64,000 nucleotides of DNA from Gammaproteobacteria bacterium (GTDB lineage: Bacteria; Pseudomonadota; Gammaproteobacteria; Pseudomonadales; Azotimanducaceae). Position numbers and translations under genes: made by a program. This document shows positions 49,654-58,265 of the stretch, piece after piece (the first letter of the stretch is position 1; every line of letters begins with the position of its first letter). The notes below the pieces were generated by a model. The model was not told the origin of the DNA. It worked only from the letters and a program-made list of their open reading frames with translations, and made no database searches. Location: positions 1 to 64,000 of the forward strand of contig VXYL01000073.1 of assembly GCA_009846005.1 (NCBI GenBank), written 5' to 3'.

Positions 49654-52600
49654 ATGGTGCGTAGATTTGCCGCCGGGTGTTTCGCCGCTGCTGGCGTGGG
49701 CTTAGCAGCGCAGGCGCAACCGATCGACAGCTTGTTCCGGGATGTCGACGGCCCGGCACCGGACATCGCGGCCTCCCAAGCGACCGAACTGCGTGGCCTG
49801 ACTGCGCGGGCGATTCGAACCCGTATCGTACGAGTCGACCTTGAAACGCTAGCCGCGATGCGTCGCGCGCTCCTGTTGCCGGGCCGCGACCCCGGAACGT
49901 TGAGCCTCTTCGACGACACCGAGTTCGAAGTCATCTTCGAAAAATCGGTACCCGCGGTATCGGGATACGCGCTGCAGGGTCGTCTGCTCGGCATCGAATC
50001 CGGCATCGTCACGTTCGTCGTGCGCGGGCAAACGGTCACGGGAACCGTCACCACATCGAATGGGCGCTACACGATCACACCCGGTGCGGACGGCACGCAC
50101 GTCATCACAGAAGTCGATTGGACCCTGGCCCCGGAGGGCGAACCGGTCCCGCCTGAGGATTCCCCGGAGTACGTGTTCGACCAGGCGGAAACGATGCCGA
50201 CCCGACGTAGGCGAGCGGAGACCGTTGTGCCGCCGACCGCCCGGTCGGATCCGCCGCCGATGTCCGCGACACGCCGGCTTCCCACGGTCAACTCGAACGC
50301 CTGGCTGCCCCAGGGTCCGGGCGCGACGGGCCGGAACGGCGGCCTATTGGACGGGCAGGTCGAAAACGTCGAGCCGAACAATGCGGTGATCGGCGCCATT
50401 CACACCGTGCTCGCGCATCCGACCGACGCCGACATCCTCTACATCGGTGCCGTCAACGGCGGCGTATGGAAGACAACCAACGCGACGGCAACCGACCCGG
50501 ACTGGACACCCCTGATTGACGATATGGGCGCGATGTCGATCGGCGCCATGGCCTTCGACCGCACCGACCCGGAAACCGTCCTCGTCGGTTTCGGCCGTTA
50601 CAGCAGCTTTTTTCGAAGTGGCGGCGACCGCAATGGCCTGCTCCTGACGAAGGATGGGGGGGCCACCTGGACGAAGCTCGACGACCCGCTGCTGATCGAC
50701 ATGAACGTGTCGGGCTTGTCGATCGACGGCGACCGCCTTGTCGTCGCCGGGAGCCGGTACACCGTCCGAGAGGGCCACCGGGGCGTGGTGCGCAGCGCGG
50801 ACGGCGGCGTGACCTGGAGAGCCGTTGCCGAGTCCGACGGGCTACCCGAGAGCAGTAGTGTCCTTGACATGGTGGACGATCCGTCGAACGCGGATCGCTT
50901 CTATGCGTCCGTCCAGTACACCGGGATTTTCCGCAGCGACGATGGTGGCGCCACTTGGTCGCATGCCTCCGCAAACGACGCGGCGATCCAGGCCGTGATG
51001 ACCCACTGGTACAACAACAATGCCGAGATGGCCGTCGCCCACGACGGCCGACTCTACCTGGCGGCGATGATCGGCGGCCAAGCGCAATACATCGGCTACA
51101 CAGACGACCAGGGGGCAACATGGACGGAGATGGACCTGCCTCAGACACCCGAGTCCGATGGCGACATCGAAGGCTTGAACCCCCGTTTCAAGGCCGGCGC
51201 CCAAGGCTACATACACTTCTCGATCCGGGTCGACCCCCTGGATGCCGACGTCGTGTACGTCGGCGGCGACCGCCAGGACGCACCTTTCCCGAACTACATC
51301 GGCGCCCGGGACTACACGGGGCGGCTGTTCCGCGGCAACGCCTCCGTTGAAGCCACAGGCGAGGTGCCTTCGCCGCAGTGGAAGCACTTGACCCACAGCT
51401 CGTTCATCGCCGGGATCCCGGGGGGCGGCACGGCGAGCAACAGCGCCCCCCATGCCGACTCCCGGGAAATGGTCTTCGATGCCGACGGAGATCTCATCCA
51501 GGTCGACGACGGTGGCATCTACCGGCGCACGTCTCCCGGCAGCTATACCGGGGATTGGTTCTCCTTGAACGGCAATCTCCAGGTCACCGAGATGCACGAC
51601 GTTGCCTACGACACGCTGGCGAACGTAGTCGTCAGCGGCAACCAGGACGTGGGCAATTCGCACCAGACCACGGGCGGGAGCCTCTACTGGGACTCCCTGA
51701 CTCACGCCGACGGCGGCGATGTCGTGATCGATGTCAGGGAGGCGGAGGGCCGGTCGATACGCTACCTCAGCCTCCAGTACCTGCGCCGATTCAACGGCCA
51801 CATCTATGACGCCAACAACGAGCGAATCGGTTTCCTGGCGCCCGCCATGCTGGTGAACGGATCGATCCGCCTGTCCGAGTGGGAACCCAACCTGCGGTTC
51901 GTGCAGCGGTTCGAGTTAAATGCGGTCAATCCGAACCGCGTGGTGCTCGGTGCCTCCGCCCTCTACGAGAGCTACGACCAGTTCGAGACGTTCGAGGAAT
52001 CGTTCGTTCTGGATTTCGACCTCGACCCCTTCGACTTCGTCCGAGCCACCGCCTACGGGTGCGCCGGCGATCCCGATTTGCTCTACGTCGCCCACGGCGT
52101 CCAGCAGGGCCCGCGAATCGACGTCAGAGCTCGCCGGCTTGCCGCACCCGACTTCGTGCAAACCGGCTACCCCGGCGGCAGCCCCAGGGACATCCTCATC
52201 AACCGGGATACCTGCGAAACCGTCTACGTCATCGACGCCGAAAACGTGTGGTCCTCCACCGATACCGGTGAGACCTGGCAGGACATTACCGGCAACCTCC
52301 TCGACGATCCGGTCAGGTACCCGGACCGTCAGAAGCTGGAGTTCATCCCCGCCGGCGAGATCTTCGCCCAAGCCGCCATCGCCGTCGCCGGCCGGGGCGG
52401 CGTCCACGTGATGGAGGTAACCGCGCCGGGCGAGTGGTACGACCTTGGGGCCAGTCTACCGGACGCCCCGGTTTTCGATCTCGACTACGATCCAGATGAC
52501 CGGCTGCTCGTCGCGGGAACACTGGGCCGCGGCGCCTGGCTCATCCTGTCCGCCGCCCCCGTGGTCCAGATCGGCATCCTGGACCAGGACATGGAAGTCG

Positions 52601-54696
52601 ACGATGAATCGACGTTGGACATCTCGAACCTCTTCTACAGCACCGACGAGACATTGGCGTACACCGTGTCGTCCAGCGACGCGTCGGTCGTTGCGGCGTC
52701 GTTGACCGGGACCGGGTTGGTTCTGCGTGCCAACCGGGCCGGCGCTGTCACCATCACCGTGGTGGCCACGGACGACGACGGGCTGACGGGCGCCCATACG
52801 TTCACCGTGACCGTCGGAACCGTGGTGTCGTTCGCCGCCGCAGCCGAGGCGGTTGCAGAAGGCGCCAGAGCCTCGTTCACGATCGAGTTGAACCGCTCTT
52901 CAACGACCGCGATCAATGTCGACTATTCGATCGTGCCCGGCGACGGTGCAGGTACCGCTCCCGCCGACGCGGACGACCATACCGGCACCGACGGCACATT
53001 GTCTTTCGCCGCCGGCGAGACCAGCCAGAGACTCGACATCCGCATCAGCGACGACGACGCCATCGAACCGGTGCGCGAGGCGTTCACGATCCGCCTCGAG
53101 CCACCCACGGAAGACGACGCCTGGGGTCTTGGCATAGCACCGGCAGCAACGGTACAAATCAAGGAAGGCGTGTGCGATCGAACACCCGCCGTGCGCGATG
53201 CATTGAGCCCCCGGGTCGACTGCAGCGAGGTCTCCGAGTTGGACATCGCATCCATCCGCCGCCTCAAGCTCGAGAAGATCGACTCGTTCAAGCCCCGGGA
53301 CCTCCTCGGACTCGCCGGACTGTCGCGTCTCGAGATCGTGGACGGCTCGTTCACGTCGTTGCCGGAGGCGCTTTTCGGCGGGCTAGCCAGCCTGGTGACC
53401 ATGGAGATGACGGGCAACGACCTGGAGATGCTTCCCGGGAGGATCTTCGACGGCCTGTCGCGCCTCAAGACCCTCCGACTCGCCAGCAACCAGCTAACGG
53501 ATATGCCTGAAGCCGTGTTCGAGGGCGTACCCGCGTTGGAGCGCCTTGAGGTCACGGGCAACGCGTTGACCGAGTTGCCCGGGCGCGTATTCGGTGGCTT
53601 ACACGCCCTGAAGGTTCTACGCCTCGACAATAACCAACTCCTCGAGTTGCCGGAGGGGATATTCGATTCGTTGACCGCCCTCGCCTCCCTCGACGTCGCC
53701 GAGAACCAATTGACCGCGTTGCCGAGCGACGTATTCGACAACCTCACGGAACTCGGCGCCCTGGGCCTCGACCGCAACCAATTGGCCCGATTGCCGGACG
53801 GCGTCTTCGACGGACCCCGCAAACTCGGCCTGCTCACGCTCAACGACAATCATCTGGCGGAGTTGCCGGCGGGCGGGTTCAGCGGCCTAGGGTCGCTGTC
53901 CCGCCTCTACGTCAACGACAACCAGTTGACCGCCCTCCCGGCGGGCGTGTTCGAAGGCACCGAATCCCTGACCCTGGTCCATCTCCAGGACAACCCGGGC
54001 GCGCCATTCCCGCTGACGGTACGCCCCGTACGTACGGACTCCGCCGCTCTGACGGACCCGGGGCCGGCCACCCTTGAGGCGAGCGTGGCCGAAGGCGCGC
54101 CGTTCCCCATGTCGGCGGATCTCGCGGTCGCCAATGGAACGCTTTCGGAGGACAAGATACGCCTCGCCCCCGGACAGACAGCAAGCGAGTCGTTCACCGT
54201 GACGGAAGAGAATGGCAAGGCCATCGTGGAAGTCGTCGAGGTAACCCGCGTCCCACCCACCCACTGCGGGATCAGCGGCGCGTGTTTTCAAGGCATCGAG
54301 ACCTTCGCCGGGGACGCCGTCGTGTTGTTCGAAGGACCGGGGGTCGTGAATGCGATCATCGATCAGAGCATCGACTCCATCGGCGACAGTCTGGTCTTCG
54401 AATTGAGCGACCTGTTCTCGGCGGAGCCTGGCACGACCCTCACGTTCTCGGTCGTCACGAGCGATGCCGCGCTCGTGACGGCGTCGCTGGACGGTAGCGT
54501 GTTGACGATCGCCGCGGCCGGCGAAGGCGACGCGACCGTGGCCGTCACCGCCACCGACGACCTCGGCCGCATCGCGACCTTCGAGTTCGACGTGACAGTC
54601 GGATTGCCCCTCGGCAGCCTTCGGGGTTGGCGACTCGGCGTGCTGGCCAAGGAGGCCAACGCAGCCGAGGAAGACGACGAGGCAGCGGCTCCGTAG
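49654..54696 (+). CDS. Giant secreted BNR-propeller / Calx-beta / leucine-rich repeat protein
   Basis: This is a 1680-residue exported protein. A signal peptide (residues 1-22, FAAGCFAAAGVGLAAQAQ) is followed by an N-terminal region to about 200. A sortilin/BNR-type beta-propeller spans about 210-970, with Asp-box motifs TKDGGATW, SADGGVTW, SDDGGATW, TDDQGATW and STDTGETW. An Ig/cadherin-like domain is at about 970-1055 and a Calx-beta domain at about 1056-1165. Nine 24-residue leucine-rich repeats occupy about 1220-1435 (pattern LxxLxxLxLxxNxLxxLPxxVFxG). A second Ig-like domain is at about 1565-1655 before an acidic tail. The LRR type resembles those of many eukaryote-facing marine bacteria. 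It probably acts outside the cell in adhesion or recognition. The TAG stop lies in a palindromic repeat. Confidence 0.9.
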   Translation: MVRRFAAGCFAAAGVGLAAQAQPIDSLFRDVDGPAPDIAASQATELRGLTARAIRTRIVRVDLETLAAMRRALLLPGRDPGTLSLFDDTEFEVIFEKSVPAVSGYALQGRLLGIESGIVTFVVRGQTVTGTVTTSNGRYTITPGADGTHVITEVDWTLAPEGEPVPPEDSPEYVFDQAETMPTRRRRAETVVPPTARSDPPPMSATRRLPTVNSNAWLPQGPGATGRNGGLLDGQVENVEPNNAVIGAIHTVLAHPTDADILYIGAVNGGVWKTTNATATDPDWTPLIDDMGAMSIGAMAFDRTDPETVLVGFGRYSSFFRSGGDRNGLLLTKDGGATWTKLDDPLLIDMNVSGLSIDGDRLVVAGSRYTVREGHRGVVRSADGGVTWRAVAESDGLPESSSVLDMVDDPSNADRFYASVQYTGIFRSDDGGATWSHASANDAAIQAVMTHWYNNNAEMAVAHDGRLYLAAMIGGQAQYIGYTDDQGATWTEMDLPQTPESDGDIEGLNPRFKAGAQGYIHFSIRVDPLDADVVYVGGDRQDAPFPNYIGARDYTGRLFRGNASVEATGEVPSPQWKHLTHSSFIAGIPGGGTASNSAPHADSREMVFDADGDLIQVDDGGIYRRTSPGSYTGDWFSLNGNLQVTEMHDVAYDTLANVVVSGNQDVGNSHQTTGGSLYWDSLTHADGGDVVIDVREAEGRSIRYLSLQYLRRFNGHIYDANNERIGFLAPAMLVNGSIRLSEWEPNLRFVQRFELNAVNPNRVVLGASALYESYDQFETFEESFVLDFDLDPFDFVRATAYGCAGDPDLLYVAHGVQQGPRIDVRARRLAAPDFVQTGYPGGSPRDILINRDTCETVYVIDAENVWSSTDTGETWQDITGNLLDDPVRYPDRQKLEFIPAGEIFAQAAIAVAGRGGVHVMEVTAPGEWYDLGASLPDAPVFDLDYDPDDRLLVAGTLGRGAWLILSAAPVVQIGILDQDMEVDDESTLDISNLFYSTDETLAYTVSSSDASVVAASLTGTGLVLRANRAGAVTITVVATDDDGLTGAHTFTVTVGTVVSFAAAAEAVAEGARASFTIELNRSSTTAINVDYSIVPGDGAGTAPADADDHTGTDGTLSFAAGETSQRLDIRISDDDAIEPVREAFTIRLEPPTEDDAWGLGIAPAATVQIKEGVCDRTPAVRDALSPRVDCSEVSELDIASIRRLKLEKIDSFKPRDLLGLAGLSRLEIVDGSFTSLPEALFGGLASLVTMEMTGNDLEMLPGRIFDGLSRLKTLRLASNQLTDMPEAVFEGVPALERLEVTGNALTELPGRVFGGLHALKVLRLDNNQLLELPEGIFDSLTALASLDVAENQLTALPSDVFDNLTELGALGLDRNQLARLPDGVFDGPRKLGLLTLNDNHLAELPAGGFSGLGSLSRLYVNDNQLTALPAGVFEGTESLTLVHLQDNPGAPFPLTVRPVRTDSAALTDPGPATLEASVAEGAPFPMSADLAVANGTLSEDKIRLAPGQTASESFTVTEENGKAIVEVVEVTRVPPTHCGISGACFQGIETFAGDAVVLFEGPGVVNAIIDQSIDSIGDSLVFELSDLFSAEPGTTLTFSVVTSDAALVTASLDGSVLTIAAAGEGDATVAVTATDDLGRIATFEFDVTVGLPLGSLRGWRLGVLAKEANAAEEDDEAAAP
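53311..53958 (+). repeat. Nine 72-bp leucine-rich repeat units
   Basis: Nine consecutive 24-codon units encode the LRR region, each ending in LP-xx-(V/I/L/G)F-x-(G/S/N). A tenth partial unit follows to about 54020. The unit length is constant, so copy changes would keep the reading frame. Confidence 0.85.
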
Positions 54697-54786
54697 GGGC
54701 GACCCTATCGCGCCCGTCAGGGCGCGCCGCCCGTGCCGAACATCCGATTGCCACGGAAACGGGACGGGAAAACGCCGCTGCTAGGT
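54691..54786. repeat. Composite palindromic repeat, copy 7 (decayed right half)
   Basis: CCGTAGGGGCGACC at the left contains the TAG stop of the LRR protein. The right half GGGACGGGAAAACGCCGCTGC is degenerate but aligns with the standard right half, so its CTA (54781-54783) corresponds to the CCCCTACGG end and is the aldolase stop codon on the minus strand. It fills the whole gap between the two convergent genes. Confidence 0.7.
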
Positions 54787-55665
54787 CGCGGAGGCGGCAG
54801 CGATCGAAGCGATGGCACCGTCTAGCATCGCCGTGAAGGCCGCATCGTCCAAGTCGACGCGGAGACCTTCGGTCAACGCCCGGGAAAAACTCGCGATAAC
54901 GCCGGTGTTGGCAGCGAGTTTTTCGTTCGAGACTTGGCGCGAGTAGCCGCCCGACAGCGCAACCACGCGCAACACCTTGGGATGGCCGCACAACTCCCGG
55001 TAGTGGTTCGCCTCATCGGGCAAGGTCAGCTTGAACACGACGGGCGCATCGCCCTTGAGGTCGTCGAGCCCCTTGTGCAGGTGGTCCCGCAGGATGTCCT
55101 CGCACGCCGGCTTGTCCTCGGCATGGATGTCCACCTCCGGTTCGATGATCGGCACTAGGCCGTGGTCGCGGACTTCATCGGCGAAGGCGAACTGCTGCTC
55201 GACTACCCGGGCGATACCGGCTTCGTTCGGCGCCTTGATAGCCGAGCGCATCTTGGTGCCGAACACGCATTTCGCGCGTGCCGCTGGCAACCGTTCCGCG
55301 AGGTCCGGTATCGGTTTCATCACCTGAACGCCGTCGGCTTCGTCTGCCATGCCGTAGTCGATCTTGAGGAACGGCAGGATGCGCTTCCTTCGCCAAAGGT
55401 ACTCGCTGGTGGGCATGCCGGCCACGTCGCGGTCCAAGGTGTTCTGGAACAGGATCGCGCCCAAGATTCGACTCCCATCGAACCTCGGATTGGTCATGAT
55501 CCGACTCCGCATGGCGTGCACCGCGTCGAACATCTCGTCGTCGTTCGAGTACGCCGACTCGTCGACGCCGTAGAGCGAGAGCGCCTTGGGCGTGCTGCCG
55601 CCGCTTTGGTCCAGCGCCGCGATGAACCCGGCATCCGATCCCATGCGTTGAATTTGCTCCGACAT
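54781..55665 (-). CDS. Class I fructose-bisphosphate aldolase
   Basis: This is a 294-residue class I aldolase. It has ALDQSGGSTPKALSLYG at the start, GAILFQNTLDRDV, FLKIDYGMADEADGVQVMKPI with the substrate-contacting lysine, IIEPEVDI, the Schiff-base lysine in PVVFKLTLP, and RVVALSGGYSR for phosphate binding. It cleaves fructose 1,6-bisphosphate in glycolysis or makes it in gluconeogenesis. The length fits the short bacterial class I type. It is monocistronic, divergent from the sulfatase, and its stop lies in the right end of a palindromic repeat. Confidence 0.95.
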   Translation of the reverse strand: MSEQIQRMGSDAGFIAALDQSGGSTPKALSLYGVDESAYSNDDEMFDAVHAMRSRIMTNPRFDGSRILGAILFQNTLDRDVAGMPTSEYLWRRKRILPFLKIDYGMADEADGVQVMKPIPDLAERLPAARAKCVFGTKMRSAIKAPNEAGIARVVEQQFAFADEVRDHGLVPIIEPEVDIHAEDKPACEDILRDHLHKGLDDLKGDAPVVFKLTLPDEANHYRELCGHPKVLRVVALSGGYSRQVSNEKLAANTGVIASFSRALTEGLRVDLDDAAFTAMLDGAIASIAAASAT

Positions 55666-55712
55666 CGCGCCACCCTAGATGCTGTCTTTCCTGCCTAGCG
55701 TACCGTAGCGAT

Positions 55713-57089
55713 ATGACCAATCCCAACATACTGTTCCTGATGACCGACCAGCAGCGCTGGGACGCGATGAGTTGCGCCGGCGACTGGGTCGAGACGCCGG
55801 CCCTCGACCGGATCGCCGCCGAAGGCGTGCGCTTCACCCAGTGCGTCACCACCACGCCCATCTGCATCCCGGCACGGGTGACTCTCGCCACGGGGCGCTA
55901 TCCGCACAACAACGCGGTCTGGAACAACCTGCAATACACCATGCCGCCCGATGCCCCGACCTGGATGCGCGCGATCCGCGACCTCGGCTACCGCACTAGC
56001 CTGTTCGGCAAGACCCACCTGCACCCGCACCAAGGCGACCTGCGCGAACGCGAGCATCTCCTGAACGCCTATGGTTTGGATGACATCGACGAGATCGGCG
56101 GTCCCCGGGCCAGTGCCCAGGTGATGAGCCATATGACGGCGGGCTGGGAAGCCAAAGGACTGCTCGAAGCATACCGCGAGGACTACGCGGAACGGTTCGC
56201 CAACAAGCCCCATGTGGTTCGCCCGTCGGTGCTGCCGCTCGAGGACTACATCGACGTCTACGTCGGCCAGCAGGCGAAGCGCTATCTCGAGAACTACAAC
56301 CGGGACGAGCCGTGGTGCTGCTGGGTCAGCTTCGGCGGCCCGCACGAGCCCTGGGACGCCCCGGAGCCCTTCGCCAGCATGTACGACCCGGAGGCGATGC
56401 CCGCGCCCGTGGCCCGCCCCGTCGACGACCGCCCCCGGCCGCGCGGCTGGCTAGATGATCGAATCGAACATGGCAGTCCCACGTTCGAGCCCGGCGACGA
56501 GGCCGCCATGCGCGCCAACTACGCCGGCAACGTTACCCTGATCGACGATCAGATCGGCCAGATCCTCGCCGTCATCGAGGAACGGGGCGAACTCGACAAC
56601 ACCGTCATCGGTTTCACGTCGGACCACGGCGAACTGAACGGCGACTGGGGCCTCATCTACAAGATGGTCTTCCTCGACGGTTCAGTGCGCGTGCCGATGC
56701 TCGTTCGCACCCCCGAGACCGCGAAGAACGGCGGCGTGGTCAGCGATGTGCTGGTCGAGAACTGCGATTTAGGCCCAACACTCACCGAACTTGCCGGCGG
56801 CGAGCTGACGCACCGGCAGTTCGCCCGTTCGCTATGTCCAGCGCTCGGCGGCAACGGCGAGCACCGGGACACCGTCACCTCCGAGATCCGCGGCGAGTTC
56901 ATGTTGATGACCCGGGACTGGAAGATGGCGCTGAACGACGACGGCCAGTGCTACCTTCTCTTCGACCGCAACGACGATCCCCAAGAGACGCGCAATCTGG
57001 CCGGGCTATCCGAGTCCAAGCCGGTCGAGGACGAACTTCGGTTGATGGCGCTGGAACGGCTCGCCCAGACCCAGCTCAAGGAACCGTAG
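55713..57089 (+). CDS. Type I sulfatase
   Basis: This is a 458-residue sulfatase. The formylglycine signature C51-I-P-A-R is in TTTPICIPARVTLATGRYP; metal-binding residues are in NILFLMTDQQR (D12) and FTSDHGELNGDWG. KTHLHPHQ and FGGPHEPWDAPEPF are typical of the family. No signal peptide is seen, so it may act in the cytoplasm or be exported another way. It hydrolyses a sulfate ester, perhaps from a marine polysaccharide or sulfolipid. The required maturase is not in the window. The last codon CCG and the TAG stop come from the left end of a palindromic repeat. Confidence 0.95.
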   Translation: MTNPNILFLMTDQQRWDAMSCAGDWVETPALDRIAAEGVRFTQCVTTTPICIPARVTLATGRYPHNNAVWNNLQYTMPPDAPTWMRAIRDLGYRTSLFGKTHLHPHQGDLREREHLLNAYGLDDIDEIGGPRASAQVMSHMTAGWEAKGLLEAYREDYAERFANKPHVVRPSVLPLEDYIDVYVGQQAKRYLENYNRDEPWCCWVSFGGPHEPWDAPEPFASMYDPEAMPAPVARPVDDRPRPRGWLDDRIEHGSPTFEPGDEAAMRANYAGNVTLIDDQIGQILAVIEERGELDNTVIGFTSDHGELNGDWGLIYKMVFLDGSVRVPMLVRTPETAKNGGVVSDVLVENCDLGPTLTELAGGELTHRQFARSLCPALGGNGEHRDTVTSEIRGEFMLMTRDWKMALNDDGQCYLLFDRNDDPQETRNLAGLSESKPVEDELRLMALERLAQTQLKEP

Positions 57090-57163
57090 GGGACGGGCTT
57101 GTCCCGTCCCGCCAGCCCACGAGGCGCACAAGACGCGGGCGACCACAAGGGTCGCCCCTACGG
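57084..57163. repeat. Composite palindromic repeat, copy 8 (inverted orientation)
   Basis: The order is reversed relative to other copies. CCGTAGGGGACGGG-CTTGT-CCCGTCCC comes first, and GGGCGACC-ACAAG-GGTCGCCCC-TACGG comes last. The left end provides the sulfatase stop. The Uma2 gene on the other strand ends 47 bp further on. Confidence 0.88.
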
Positions 57164-57209
57164 ACCTTCATCAATAGATTCAAGGGATTATGGATTTGTT
57201 CCATGCGAG

Positions 57210-58265
57210 TCATCCGCGAACGAGGTCCTCGAAGTCGGCGTCGTCCCGGCAAGCCATGCTCGCCGACACGATGTCCGCCGTCGATGCCTCGGCAAGCGCC
57301 GCGAGACTGGATTCGCAAGGGAACCCGGGCGACATGGCCACGCGACGTTCCCGCAAGGTCGCGAGCACCATTTCGACGCGTTCGCGCAACCGGCCTTCCC
57401 CGATGCCTTCCGTTCGCCCCTCGGTCCTTCCTTCAACCCTTCCTTCGGCCCTTCCTGCCGCCCGGCATTCCTGACGATGCGCGCGCAGCAGCGGATCGTC
57501 CTCGGGCCCGGTGCCGTCCCGCTTGCCCAATGCCGCGCCCACCCGCCGCAGGATCGCGCCGGCGCCCTCCGTGATCACCAGCTCGTTCATGGCGGCGTGA
57601 ATCTCGTCGGCTTGCCAGCCCGGAAACGCACGGCTCGCCAGCGCTGGCTCGTACTCGCCATCGGCATTCAGCAGATAAATGGCCAACCCGGACAGGCGGC
57701 GCCGGCGACGCGTCGGCGGCTCGGCGGCGGGCACCTCCACCCACAACTCCGGAAACCCCCACGACTGGTAGACCCTGAGCTTGCCGCGACGCACATCCGT
57801 GGTGTGGTCGATCTCCACGACGACATCGGGTGGATCGCTCTCGCCAACGATCAGGGAACCGCCTGCGGGGAGGTTCGCCCGATCCGGATAAAGGTATAGG
57901 CACTCGTCAGGTTCCATCGCGCGACGAAGCCCCCGGGTGTCGTACCGGAGCAGCGACACGGCGCAGAAACGCCCGATGCGTGCGCCCCGTTCCTGGGCGA
58001 TCCGTTCCACGACGCCGGCCAGCAGCCCGCGCGGTTCCTCGTGGCCCAGGCCGGGCGAGTCGGCGATCATGGCGACTCCGGCGGCTTCGTCCCAGAACTC
58101 GACGTGCTGCTCGGACGCCTCGTACTGGACGCTCGACATGGGCACCTGCTCGCAGCCGGGAAACTCCAGCCCGTCGAGCACCGGAACACCTCCGGCGTCG
58201 CCACGACCTTCGTCCCTCGGGTTTCCGGGACGATTTTCTACAGGTCTGGACCTCACCTGACGCAT
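57210..58265 (-). CDS. Uma2 family (PD-(D/E)XK-like, DUF820) protein, copy 1
   Basis: This is a 351-residue protein. The nuclease-like core is PPDVVVEIDHTTDVRRGKLRVYQSWGFPELWVEV, with the acidic residues and lysine expected of Uma2 proteins. A charged C-terminal segment contains tandem xEGR units (AEGRVEGRTEGRTEGIGEGR) and ends in LAEASTADIVSASMACRDDADFEDLVRG. The ATG at 58265 has GAGGTG upstream. Uma2 proteins are often multi-copy and their function is poorly known; nuclease activity is assumed from the fold. The gene is in tandem with copy 2, with about 325 bp of the centre identical at the DNA level. Confidence 0.85.
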   Translation of the reverse strand: MRQVRSRPVENRPGNPRDEGRGDAGGVPVLDGLEFPGCEQVPMSSVQYEASEQHVEFWDEAAGVAMIADSPGLGHEEPRGLLAGVVERIAQERGARIGRFCAVSLLRYDTRGLRRAMEPDECLYLYPDRANLPAGGSLIVGESDPPDVVVEIDHTTDVRRGKLRVYQSWGFPELWVEVPAAEPPTRRRRRLSGLAIYLLNADGEYEPALASRAFPGWQADEIHAAMNELVITEGAGAILRRVGAALGKRDGTGPEDDPLLRAHRQECRAAGRAEGRVEGRTEGRTEGIGEGRLRERVEMVLATLRERRVAMSPGFPCESSLAALAEASTADIVSASMACRDDADFEDLVRG

